NCBI RefSeq assembly: GCF_018070025.1
Contig: NZ_JAGPYQ010000001.1
Span: forward strand, 8,246,001-8,310,000
Source of the DNA: Streptomyces liliiviolaceus
GTDB lineage: Bacteria > Actinomycetota > Actinomycetes > Streptomycetales > Streptomycetaceae
DNA length: 64,000 nt
Direction: 5' to 3'
This document shows, one piece after another, positions 37,019-44,973 of this stretch. How positions within the stretch are numbered: the stretch's first letter is position 1; each line of letters opens with the position of its first letter. Both the position numbers and the translations under genes were made by a program. Below the pieces are notes generated by a model. It searched no databases. It had not been told where the DNA came from and saw only the letters and a program-made list of their open reading frames with translations.

Positions 37019-37273
37019 TGTGGATATGTGGTTGAGGTCCACAGTCCACACCCAAAAAGCGTGGACCAGGTGTGGACCGAGGTCCACACTTGGGGGATCT
37101 AGCGCGGTTGACGAGAGGTAAAGCTCCACACTTATGTGTTTTTTATCGAAAGCGCTCTGACCTGGGAAAATACATAAAAATAATGTTAAATGCTCTAAGG
37201 GAAATGTACGCAAGAGCGCCACAGGATCAATGTGGACCTGGTCCACAGGTCCACAGTCCACAGTTGGTCCACA
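37019..37273. repeat. Array of GTCCACA boxes flanking an AT-rich core (DnaA-box-like; candidate origin or operator)
   Basis: Nine exact copies of GTCCACA or its complement (37037, 37044, 37071, 37082, 37231, 37241, 37249, 37256, 37267) plus three one-base variants (37019, 37060, 37124) in 255 bases. They form two clusters around a low-GC stretch (37131-37210). Two pairs form near-perfect palindromes: TGTGGACC-GA-GGTCCACA (37071-37088) and TGTGGACC-T-GGTCCACA (37231-37247). The Streptomyces DnaA box consensus is TTGTCCACA, so DnaA binding is plausible, though position 2 is G or A here. It could instead be a regulator or partition site. Confidence 0.75.
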
Positions 37274-37511
37274 TCCGGGGCACTTCCTCGCGGGTTATCC
37301 CCTGCGGTAATGCCGCGCGGAAGTGTGGGTCATATGAACTCAGTCTCATGCGGGTCCAGGACGTTCGAGATCAGGGTTCCGCCAAGCCAAGCCGGTTTGG
37401 CTCCGCTCACGCGCGGGCGTTTCCGAAATCGGCTTGGAGGTCTTGCCTTCCTTTACCTTCTACGCTGATTGCGGCCCGGCGAACCCGGCCTGACACGTCA
37501 AGGAGCAGCGC

Positions 37512-38038
37512 CGTGCGTGACCAGGGGTGTTGGCTGTCAGCGTGGTGACGTCGAGGGAGGAACGCGGGCGGTGACTCCCGCTCGCCGTTGCTGGTCATGC
37601 CGACTGCTGGAAACACCCGACGCTCGGACCTTAGAGGAGAGAGCCCGCGTGGAGGGCGCCCAAGGTAATGAACTCCCCGAGCGTTGGAGCCTGTTGCCCG
37701 GTCCCGTCGCGTGTTTCCGCAGGTGGGGACACGGGGTGACCTCCCGTCGAGCCGCTGGGTGGGCAGAGGCGTACCGCAGTGAGTGCAGGCCAGGGGTTCG
37801 AGGGTCAGGGCTCCGGGGTGGGGCCGGAGCATGGGGTGGATCACGGGTCGCCCCAGTGGTGCAGGGGCGAGGTGGGTGGCGAGGTGTGGATTCGGGGGTG
37901 CCGGATGGTCGTGCGTCGCGCCGAGAGGTGAGCCGGCGAGGGCTTTCGTGGGCCCGTGGGGAGGAGCGCGATGGTTCCTCCCTGAAGGGAGAGTCGGCGT
38001 ACGACCGGAGGTTGGATAAGACAAGCTTTGAGTGCCCA
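37512..38038 (+). pseudogene. Probable 5' part of a group II intron with truncated reverse transcriptase
   Basis: The stretch starts GTGCG, the bacterial group II 5' consensus, and continues with structured GC-rich RNA-like sequence (for example GGAACGCGGGCGGTGACTCCC, CAAGGTAATGAACT). It ends in a frame reading GESAYDRRLDKTSFECP (about 37988-38038), resembling the N-terminus of intron-encoded reverse transcriptases. Then it stops abruptly; the RT domains and the 3' intron end are missing. Recognition is from memory and moderate; no covariance model was run. Confidence 0.4.
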
Positions 38039-38359
38039 TCAGGCCGACCAGCACTCTGGCCTGTTGGGACTTAGACGTCGAGGTCGTAGGCGAGCACGGT
38101 AGGAGTACCTGTTCTCCTCGGCCTGGTGCGGAGGTTTGGCCGGCTCCCCCTCGTGCTCCTGGTCACCCTTCTGTTCCTGGCGCGTGTGGGCGGAGTCCAC
38201 AGGCGGGGGCGTCTCCTTTCCTCGGAAGCTTCGGTACTTGTCCCGCACCTTTTCGGCGCTGTCGAGTAGTTTGACCGCCGCGTCCCCTGCCTGAGACCCG
38301 ACGATTTTTACTCCGCCGATGGCAGCTATCGCCACCACCGCCCACTCACCTACGCTCAT
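38039..38359 (-). CDS. Small single-helix membrane protein, paralogue 2
   Basis: 106 residues (MSVGEWAVVAIAAIGGVKIVGSQAGDAAVKLL...). One membrane helix, a charged helical stretch (SAEKVRDKYRSF), PPPVDSAHTRQEQKGDQEHEGE, and then an Arg-rich end that may be read-through into the joined intron remnant. The start ATG 38359 and about 80 upstream bases match those of paralogue 1 (AAAGGCAGC leader, CACCCCGA block). Function unknown. Confidence 0.6.
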   Translation of the reverse strand: MSVGEWAVVAIAAIGGVKIVGSQAGDAAVKLLDSAEKVRDKYRSFRGKETPPPVDSAHTRQEQKGDQEHEGEPAKPPHQAEENRYSYRARLRPRRLSPNRPECWSA

Positions 38360-38540
38360 GTGCTGTGCTGCCTTTCGTTTCGATTTCGAGCACCCCGATG
38401 AAGCCCGCAACGGGGCGTTTCTGATGCGGAGTTGGTCGCCGTCCATCCCGCACCCTAGAGGGGCATGGCGACCGGATACTGGGCCGAGATATAAACGCGA
38501 TGGCGGACATCTAGGAGCACACATGATGACTAGCGTCTTG

Positions 38541-38918
38541 TCACGCGCGGGTCCGTGATGCCTTGGGTGCCATTCGTGGAAAGCCGCTGGCCAGCGCTCT
38601 GTGTAATGCCACCCAACTCTCGTAGTCCTCAGTCTGCACAGGCCCTGGAACGAGAGTGGGTTCGAAGTTCCGGAGGATCGCGGCGGAACTTTCGTATCCG
38701 AGATACGTCGCGAAATCCTGTGTGACCCACGTGCGGAAGGGCGCCCGCAGGTTGGTGACAGACACGTCGACGGTGCCAGCCTCGATGCGAATCACCTTTG
38801 AGGGTGACCAGTTGGTCTTGGCCGCTGCTTAGTACTGCTTCAACCCCGCAGCCTCCCTCGCCTTCTTGAGGCGGTCACGCAGTCGTGCACGCTGGAATCC
38901 GGGCTCTTCCTGTGGCAC
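38541..38918 (-). pseudogene. Broken XRE/DUF5753 regulator
   Basis: From GTG 38918 the frame reads MPQEEPGFQRARLRDRLKKAREAAGLKQY, then a TAA stop at 38829-38831. It continues in the same frame with AAAKTNWSPSKVIRIEAGTVDVSVTNLRA and a short DUF5753 start (LGYESSAAILRNFEPTLVPGPVQTEDY). The rest of the roughly 270-residue regulator is gone. The complete relative in this window is at 54610. Confidence 0.75.
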
Positions 38919-39601
38919 CGAGGTCTCCGTCCTGCCGCAGTTGCGATGTCTGTTGGAAGGCTAACGGCCTCAATGCCGCCAGGCACACCGCTTACGGCTG
39001 CTCGGCGGATGGTGAGGGCGCCGAGCAACTCGCCGTCGTGCCGAAGTGCCTTACGAACCAACTACGCTTTCCCCGAGAGGTAGTTGGCTGCTCGTCCGAA
39101 CGCGAAGGACCCTCTTCTTCGGGGGAGATATATCCTCCATAGCGGTATGTCTGTTATAGCGGGGTACCGCTTCTAGCCATGTCGCAGACGGCCAGGCAGC
39201 AGACATCACCCTGTCTCTTTGCGAGTACGCCGGTTGACGGGTCATGGACGCTGGCCGGATGCGCGGGGAACGTGCGCGCTTCCCGAGAGCTGAGCGTCCA
39301 TCGGGCCACCCAACCTGACATCACCAGTTGACATCAACGACGGCGTACACAGGCAACCTTGGACAGTCCCGCATGGCGCAGCCGTACCCGCAGAAGGGCT
39401 CCGTGGAGGCTGCTCGATCGAACTCCTAAAGCGGTGGTCAAGGGGCCTGTGCCCTTCGCATGCCAGGTCCGGCGGGAAGCCGCGGGTAACACCGGCACTC
39501 GCAGCAAATGTGTTGCCACCCCCAGAACAGCGAAAACGCAGGTCACCAGGATTCCCGCACTGGGGAGGGTGTGGGGCCGAGGTAGTGCCGTTGGCCGAAG
39601 G
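38919..39601. other. Non-coding region with a small inverted repeat
   Basis: No gene supported in 680 bases. At 39141-39171 AGCGGTA and TACCGCT form a 7-bp inverted repeat with 17 bases between, and ATAGCGG occurs twice (39140, 39157), which could be an operator. A degenerate third copy of the 125-bp repeat is at 39525-39560. Confidence 0.4.
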
Positions 39602-40177
39602 TCAAAAGGCCAGATCGAGGTAGCTCTGCACTACAAGCCCGAAAGCAACGAAGAAGAAGCCAATCGTCTGCTCCCGCAAACCACGAATCGTTGCCCGCTT
39701 CGACTCCTCATCGCGAGCGGTGAGACGAGCCTCGAGGTCGTTGCCGATCTTCCGGTCTTCCTGTTCTCGTGCTTTCGTCTCTCGCCCTAGGTCGTACTGC
39801 ACGTCCTGGGCCAGTGTGAAGACACGATTCAGGCGTTCCTCGACCGCGGCCTTGAAGGCGTCGGCGTCCTGTGCGGGGTCAGGCAAGGGCCCGAACGTGA
39901 CGATGCCCCGAGCGCTTCCCGCGAAGTTGATCTCCATTGCCGCGCCGAGGCCATGAACCACTGTCGGTCGTGGGCGTCCGAGGAGGCGACGGCAGAGTCT
40001 TTTGAAGCCGGTCCAAAGTCGTCGGACTACTCCAAGCACGGTCGCCAGAACAGTGGCGAAGAAACGTTCGCCCGGAGCTGCGACGTCTCTGAACGTGTTG
40101 GACAGGCCAACGGCCGCCATAACCAGACCGCCAACCTGCATCGCGATGCTGATAAGCGTCAGCGCAGTCTTGAACAC
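39602..40177 (-). CDS. Membrane protein with cytoplasmic coiled coil
   Basis: 191 residues: a hydrophobic N-terminal helix (about 8-26), possibly a second (38-54), a basic stretch (RRLWTGFKRLCRRLLGRPRP), a soluble part, a coiled coil (EERLNRVFTLAQDVQYDLGRETKAREQEDRKIGNDLEARLTARDEESKR) and a C-terminal hydrophobic helix (IGFFFVAFGLVVQSYLDLAF). Composition is host-like. No family recognised. Confidence 0.68.
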   Translation of the reverse strand: MFKTALTLISIAMQVGGLVMAAVGLSNTFRDVAAPGERFFATVLATVLGVVRRLWTGFKRLCRRLLGRPRPTVVHGLGAAMEINFAGSARGIVTFGPLPDPAQDADAFKAAVEERLNRVFTLAQDVQYDLGRETKAREQEDRKIGNDLEARLTARDEESKRATIRGLREQTIGFFFVAFGLVVQSYLDLAF

Positions 40178-40637
40178 CTAGCCATCATCGATCTTGCACG
40201 ATGATCAAATGTGCTGATCGCGCAAACTGCCCTCCTGCCTGCGGCGGCACGCTCGCCGAGCGCGGGCAGGCCGCTGCTGCCGACGGGGCTGGAAGGTCTC
40301 GGCCGCCAGCCGAGCGCGCCGAAGCTGGGCCGCCCCTGGGCCGTCCGAGGTCGCTCGACAGCGGCCAAGGACGACCAACGACGACCACCAGACGCGCGAG
40401 CCCACCGCTTCTGAGCAGGGAAAACCCAGCTCACCAAGATCCCCGGCAACACCCAGGGCAAGAAGAAGTAGAATTCATGATCGCGCTCCTCGTCCCTGCA
40501 CATAACTCGGATGAGAGGCGCTTTCATGCTGAGGGCCCTCTTGGATCACTGTGTCTCGGCCCCGATCTCGCGGCCGGAGTTCATGAACGCATGCCCTTTA
40601 TCGGCAGGAGCGACCGGGTGCCCCCTGCCCGTAGCTG
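40178..40637. other. Gap holding repeat copy B
   Basis: 460 bases with no supported gene. The middle is repeat copy B (40341-40469). The left part is GC-rich; no promoter is recognised. Confidence 0.4.
40341..40469. repeat. Direct repeat copy B of a ~125-bp sequence
   Basis: Partner of copy A at 34198-34322, same orientation and about 80% identical, with a near-exact 45-base right end. It marks the right edge of the 6-kb block of cargo genes. Confidence 0.8.
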
Positions 40638-41153
40638 TCAGGAGTGAGGGAGTCGCCACAGATGGGACTGCGCTCGGGCTTGAGGCGGCGGCATCGTGCG
40701 CACCAGGTGATAGAGGTTCTCAAAGTACTCTTGCCAGCGATTTGGATCTGGAAGAGCGTTCTGTGCCCGCTTGGCTCGCTCCACCCGTACCAGCGGCTCC
40801 ATGCGTTCCCACACCGAGATCACGGATCCACCGAGGTAGCCGGAAACGGGTTCGATGTCGACAACACCGTGTGTGACCAGAGCACCCAGGTTGTCGTAAA
40901 ACCAGGCCAGTTCACGTATCAGATTCCGCTCGGCCTCCGGCAGCCCCTCCATTCCGGCGGCCAAATCCCATTCTGGCAGCTGCTCGAACACGACCTCCCG
41001 GGCCCTGGCCAGGCGCATGCTGCGATGTTCGCGGAAGAGATCTACCAGAACCGGCAGCGTGTTCGTATGTTCCGCCAGCCGCAGCTGCCGAACGGACACG
41101 AGGACGGAGACACCCAGCGCCATCACCGATACCACCAAAGCCGCAATCTCCAC
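40638..41153 (-). CDS. DUF4760-like membrane-anchored protein
   Basis: 171 residues from GTG 41153 (GGGGGA seven bases upstream); the frame stays open to 41228. One N-terminal membrane helix (EIAALVVSVMALGVSVLVSVRQL), then LPVLVDLFREHRSMRLARAREVVFEQLPEWD, ELAWFYDNLGALVTHGVVDIEPVSGYLGGSVISVWERMEPLVRVER. The pattern of FREHRS / YDNLGxLV / GVVD / W matches the DUF4760 type as I remember it. Function unknown; such proteins are common in accessory islands. Confidence 0.65.
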   Translation of the reverse strand: MEIAALVVSVMALGVSVLVSVRQLRLAEHTNTLPVLVDLFREHRSMRLARAREVVFEQLPEWDLAAGMEGLPEAERNLIRELAWFYDNLGALVTHGVVDIEPVSGYLGGSVISVWERMEPLVRVERAKRAQNALPDPNRWQEYFENLYHLVRTMPPPQARAQSHLWRLPHS

Positions 41154-41211
41154 CGAGTCCCCCGATTCCCACCGTTTGGCCTTCCGTTCCCTGCCCACGA
41201 CGCGAGCAACC

Positions 41212-41403
41212 TCAAATGCCGGGGCCAAGCAGGCGGCCTCTAATAACCGCCCCGGCCGTAACCACCAGGTCGTAGGGCCGGATTACAGGGCCGTCGCAGG
41301 CGCGACAGGCGTGCCAGAACCGTGCCAGGTCGTATGGAGAACCATGGGGAACATCGGATACCAACTCGGTAACCGTCTCGCGAACAGGCACTCTTAGCCG
41401 CAA
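41212..41403 (-). CDS. Possible short protein with a CRAC motif
   Basis: 63 residues from a TTG at 41403 (RLRVPVRETVTELVSDVPHGSPYDLARFWHACRACDGPVIRPYDLVV). The wording is protein-like, but there is no convincing ribosome site and no known family. It may be a remnant of a larger gene. Listed because nothing else explains the stretch. Confidence 0.3.
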   Translation of the reverse strand: MRLRVPVRETVTELVSDVPHGSPYDLARFWHACRACDGPVIRPYDLVVTAGAVIRGRLLGPGI

Positions 41404-41491
41404 GTCAGTGAGAGAGACGAGGCCAAAGCATATGAGCCTCCCAAACTTAGAGCCTGTCAGCCGGCGGTGGGACGAGACCCAGGCGGGTGCT

Positions 41492-41743
41492 TCACTGATT
41501 TTTGGACGCGTCAGTGCCGGGTGCCTCGCTCTGAGCCTTAGGTGACAGTTCGCCAGCTGCTGATGTACCGCCCTTGGGCAAGGTAACGGGTCCCCTGAGC
41601 TCAGCCCGGACCGAGCGGATGGCTCGGACTGCTTTGATGACCTTCACCGCAACGACGGGGACTTGGTCAAGAGCGTGGCTGAGCGCGAAGACTGCGCTCG
41701 TGATGACGCCTACAGCAACGACAGCCCAACCAGCGATTTCCAT
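41492..41743 (-). CDS. Small single-helix membrane protein, paralogue 3
   Basis: 83 residues (MEIAGWAVVAVGVITSAVFALSHALDQVPVVAVKVIKAVRAIRSVRAEL...). It resembles the proteins at 36135 and 38039 in the Trp-Ala/Val-Val start, one helix, and a basic amphipathic segment; the tail is different (Ser/Ala/Pro-rich). GGTGG lies six bases upstream of ATG 41743. Function unknown. Confidence 0.55.
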   Translation of the reverse strand: MEIAGWAVVAVGVITSAVFALSHALDQVPVVAVKVIKAVRAIRSVRAELRGPVTLPKGGTSAAGELSPKAQSEAPGTDASKNQ

Positions 41744-42252
41744 CTGACCACCGAGCCTTCGCGAGGAACGATCACAGAACCAAGGCTCAGACGAAAAGCA
41801 GACCGCCAAACAGCAGTGCTACGTTCCATCGTCGCCTCCCCCCCGATGGCCCTGCGTCAGCTCTGACTCGTCAGATGACGCTGGACGCCGCAGTCACCCA
41901 TGTGGACTACGTATTGCGACTATACCCGCGTATACTCGATCAAATCAGCGGAAGCAACGAAGAGTTGACGGTTGGAGGCGCGCGTAGCGGAGCCCGCTCA
42001 CGGATCAAGATCAGTGTCACGAAACATTGGTCCGATCAATGTCGAGGCCTCGACGCTGTCCGTCTCGGTATCTGTCTCATCCCCGTTCAAGGCCGTTCAG
42101 ATGAGACCAGGATTCGGGCAGTTCGTGAGCGGGCCGCCCATAACACAGGTGAACGCCCCCGCACGCACCCAGCCACCCCATCACCACAGCTGGAAACCGT
42201 GTTGGTCTTCACGGCAACGCCGGCCCACGACACCGCCAGTCGCGGCAGTTAG
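41744..42252. other. Gap of about 500 bases without a supported gene
   Basis: Short open frames only. The leader of paralogue 3 occupies the first ~100 bases. An AT-richer stretch with repeated GTAT/CGTATAC words (41909-41940) may hold a promoter. Confidence 0.35.
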
Positions 42253-42309
42253 GTTGAGGGCGTAAACGAGGAAGCGATCACCATCAAGCTCACGCGCGAT
42301 CAAGCGTTC

Positions 42310-42603
42310 GTGCTGTCGGACTGGCTCTACCACGTCATGTTCCAGTCCGACGACCTTGAAGGGATCGTGCCCAACCGAGCCGTCTGGTCGCCCATCTATG
42401 CGATCTCCGGAACGCTGGACAAGACGCTGAGCGAGATCTTCATGCCCGACGACGGCCCACGCCTTGAAGCGGCCAAGGAGCGTCTCCGCGTCAAGTCGTA
42501 CGGGGGAGCCGACGACACCAGGCCCGGCAACGACGCACCACAAGCGCACCAGATAGAGCGGGGAACAGCGGGGAATCACGGCGAAAGCAACCACGGCCGA
42601 TGA
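42310..42603 (+). CDS. Conserved-looking small protein, start uncertain
   Basis: From GTG 42310 the protein is 97 residues (MLSDWLYHVMFQSDDLEGIVPNRAVWSPIYAISGTLDKTLSEIFMPDDGPRLEAAKERL...). Residues that look native extend upstream in frame to 42253 (EEAITIKLTRDQAFV), but no ATG, GTG or TTG exists there. Either a rare ATC/ATT start is used (GAGGAAG lies just before an ATC) or the 5' end is lost. The C-terminal 30 residues look like read-through. Possibly a decaying gene. Confidence 0.5.
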   Translation: MLSDWLYHVMFQSDDLEGIVPNRAVWSPIYAISGTLDKTLSEIFMPDDGPRLEAAKERLRVKSYGGADDTRPGNDAPQAHQIERGTAGNHGESNHGR

Positions 42604-42887
42604 GACCCGGTACCAGGCGAACGCCCAGTTCAGCAGCCGTACCCGCCCTGAATGCCCGCAGCTTCCCAATCTGAGAGTCTTTGGAAAGAGAATCACTTCG
42701 GAGTATTTTCCCCGCGTTCCTGTCATTGTGGCTCATTCTGGTCTGAGGAACTTGGAGAGCTCTGCAGCTTAGGCAGGTCGCACTCCTGCGTTGTGCATGA
42801 GTGCGCTCCTGACGCGCCCTACCTCCACGCGCTAACTTGCGTCGCCGAGCAGGAATGAAAACACCGGGCGCATCCTCAGGAGTAGCG

Positions 42888-43430
42888 ATGGCAGAGATCG
42901 ATCAAGATGATCATGCGGGTGCTCTTGCTGAATATTCTGCGCTCAGAAATGAGATTACTACCAGAATCAGTTTGCAACATCAAGTTCTAGCCCTTCACGT
43001 GACCGCTGTAAGCGTTGTCTTCTCTGTGGCGTTGGCCGGAAGATCTCGCTGGCCAGTTCTTTTGATCATTTCTTTCATCTCTTACGCTTCCAGCGAGATC
43101 CTGGCATCCCTCTTTCGCACTATTGAAGGCATAGCGAAGTATATCGACGAGGAACTGAGTCAAAGGGTTGCTGGTGGTCTAGGGTGGGAATCGTGGCTAG
43201 TGCAGCATAAACCTGCTAGCGAAACAGCTAGACTGACGCATCCTTACTACCTGTTGTTCCCTGGAATATCTATCGTCTCCTTAGTCGCCATCGGCGCCTA
43301 TGCATGGTCCAGTTCGCCAGATGGCCGCCAAAGCGCTTCTTTCTGGACCATAATCTCTGCCTGGCCGCTGGCGGCAGTATTCGCCGCATTGTCCTTTCGG
43401 GCTGTTCGAAGGCTACGTGCGCCGTTCTGA
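42888..43430 (+). CDS. Four-helix membrane protein of lower GC content
   Basis: 180 residues from ATG 42888 (AGGAG five bases upstream). N-terminal EYSALRNEITTRISLQHQVLALHVTAVSVVFSVAL, helices at about 33-50, 55-77, 123-142 and 151-170, and a soluble loop with EGIAKYIDEELSQRVAGGLGWESWL. The EYxALRxEI...Q...L start plus GLGWE recalls a widespread family of unnamed membrane proteins. It stands alone and its GC content is near 50%. Possibly another defence or sensing component, which is inference. Confidence 0.7.
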   Translation: MAEIDQDDHAGALAEYSALRNEITTRISLQHQVLALHVTAVSVVFSVALAGRSRWPVLLIISFISYASSEILASLFRTIEGIAKYIDEELSQRVAGGLGWESWLVQHKPASETARLTHPYYLLFPGISIVSLVAIGAYAWSSSPDGRQSASFWTIISAWPLAAVFAALSFRAVRRLRAPF

Positions 43431-43695
43431 CTGATGCCCTCAAGACAGCGTTCGAACGCTGTCGCTTATAAGTCCCCCTTCGTCCCTCATGCCTATCGGT
43501 CTGCCGTTCGTCCGGGCTGCGGCGCTGGGGCGCCGGTCCCGGCCGAGCGGCAGACCGCAGCGATACGGGGACCGAGGGCAGCGAAGGGCCCCGCACATCA
43601 TCCGTCGGGGGAACGGTGACGTACGGGGCTTGGGCAGCCGGTTGCGGGAGCAGGCTCGTACCGCAGCTGGCCGAAGCTTCTCGGGTCGACCTGGG

Positions 43696-44013
43696 TCAGG
43701 CAACCGACGAGTCGTGTCGGGCGTTCCTCGCCTCTTGCATCATCGTCTCCGCCTGCGCCGCAAGGCCCGACAGAATCAGTTCCGCCAGCATCACGGCTGC
43801 TTCAGGGCGAACGTTGCCGAGGCGTACCAGGCCCTCGCCCGAAACGTTCACGTCTGCCGTGAGGTCGGGGAAGTCCGGCTCCAGGCCCAGAGCGGTGAGT
43901 TGCGCGGCCAATACGCCGGCGCTGCGTCGAGCTTGTGCCCAGCCCCGCACGTAGGGCACGCCGGGCATCAGGTTCTCGGCTCGTTTGGCGACGACGCCCC
44001 GTCGGTCGGTCAT
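43696..44013 (-). CDS. Small soluble protein, paralogue of the next gene
   Basis: 105 residues from ATG 44013 (GGAAGG ten bases upstream). The core LGLEPDFPDLTADVNVSGEGLVRLGNVRPEAAVMLAELILSGL parallels AGLEKDFPYLRAEMNAFGQGLVELGRVSPATAERLAELLRLAL in the gene at 44018. The two are tandem duplicates in one operon four bases apart. Function unknown. Confidence 0.68.
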   Translation of the reverse strand: MTDRRGVVAKRAENLMPGVPYVRGWAQARRSAGVLAAQLTALGLEPDFPDLTADVNVSGEGLVRLGNVRPEAAVMLAELILSGLAAQAETMMQEARNARHDSSVA

Positions 44014-44017
44014 CACG

Positions 44018-44329
44018 TCAGTCCCTTCCTGATCGGTGTTCCGGAGGTTCGGCCCCGCTCTCTTCCAGTCGTCGCAGTCCCGCAGCGAGCGCCAGGCGCA
44101 GCAGTTCTGCCAGGCGCTCCGCGGTGGCCGGTGAGACACGGCCAAGCTCGACCAGGCCCTGACCGAACGCATTCATTTCGGCGCGCAGGTAAGGGAAGTC
44201 CTTTTCCAGGCCGGCAGCCAGCAGAGCATCCCGGAGGGCCGTCGTGGCGTTGCGTGTGGTGTACCAGTCGTCGCTGTCCAGAGGCGACCAGGTGGCAGCG
44301 TCGTGCCGGTGAGTGGCGTCATTTCCCAT
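44018..44329 (-). CDS. Small soluble protein, paralogue of the preceding gene
   Basis: 103 residues from ATG 44329, with a purine-rich GAGGGGG about 13 bases upstream and an 11-base overlap with the gene at 44319. N-terminal half ATWSPLDSDDWYTTRNATTALRDALLAAG, C-terminal half homologous to the gene at 43696. Part of a three-gene operon reading left from 44879. Confidence 0.68.
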   Translation of the reverse strand: MGNDATHRHDAATWSPLDSDDWYTTRNATTALRDALLAAGLEKDFPYLRAEMNAFGQGLVELGRVSPATAERLAELLRLALAAGLRRLEESGAEPPEHRSGRD

Positions 44330-44879
44330 CGGGCCGGTCCCCCTCGAAAGTAGAGAGCGCGAGGGCAGCCGCGGACGGGTAGCGCGCGCCGTACCTGTCC
44401 ACACGAGAGAGCAGTTCGGCAGAGGCAACCAGCATGGTGGCCAGGGCGACCGGACGCAGCGGGTTGGCGATGGGCCGCCGAGTTGGAGCACGGAGCCACT
44501 GATAGCGGTCACCACTCATAGGCATGGGCCCCGGGACGACGACCACAGAGCCGTCTCCCAGGTAGCGGTATGCCGGTGGGGCACCCTCCTCCTGCACCAG
44601 GTGTTGGGTGAACATCTCCTCGCTGTGCGAGCCGAGGAAGAAGCCGACTCGCTGCGCCTTGCGGTCGAGCACGGCAGGCCCGAACGGCAGACCTCTGCGG
44701 AGGAGTTGGTCGAAGGTCTCCATACCGACCCGCTGCTCGACCGTCACCGTGTCGAAGAGACGGCCAGCTGCCAACACGTACGGTGCGCGAGGATTGCTCG
44801 CCCAAGCCATCCTGCATTCGACCGGATCATCTGCCGCCGCGGAGAGCCATTCGACGCCTCTCGTGGTCATCCTCTGCAC
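44319..44879 (-). CDS. Conserved Streptomyces protein, 'primase/polymerase'-labelled family
   Basis: 186 residues from GTG 44879 with GAGGTGA upstream. Conserved blocks are WLSAAADDPVECRMAWASNPRAPYVL, VTVEQRVGMETFDQLLRRGLPFGPAV, GFFLGSHSEEMFTQHL, GDGSVVVVPGPMPMSGDRYQWLRAP and PLRPVALATMLVASAELL. In Streptomyces genomes this family is often labelled bifunctional DNA primase/polymerase, but I see no catalytic Asp triad here and would not assume activity. It is divergent from an XRE regulator, and the shared control region holds an 18-bp perfect inverted repeat. Confidence 0.7.
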   Translation of the reverse strand: MQRMTTRGVEWLSAAADDPVECRMAWASNPRAPYVLAAGRLFDTVTVEQRVGMETFDQLLRRGLPFGPAVLDRKAQRVGFFLGSHSEEMFTQHLVQEEGAPPAYRYLGDGSVVVVPGPMPMSGDRYQWLRAPTRRPIANPLRPVALATMLVASAELLSRVDRYGARYPSAAALALSTFEGDRPDGK

Positions 44880-44973
44880 GTCATCTCACCTCGGTCTGAC
44901 TCGGTCACGGCCGCGATGCCGTCCTGTGTCCAGACTCGGGGCTGGGCCCCCGGCCAGGGCAGATGACGAGAGG

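Noticed and set aside
37407..38074. Long open frames on both strands over the intron-like region
   Set aside because: Arg/Pro/Gly-rich composition without ribosome sites or domains; better explained by a structured RNA/intron remnant.
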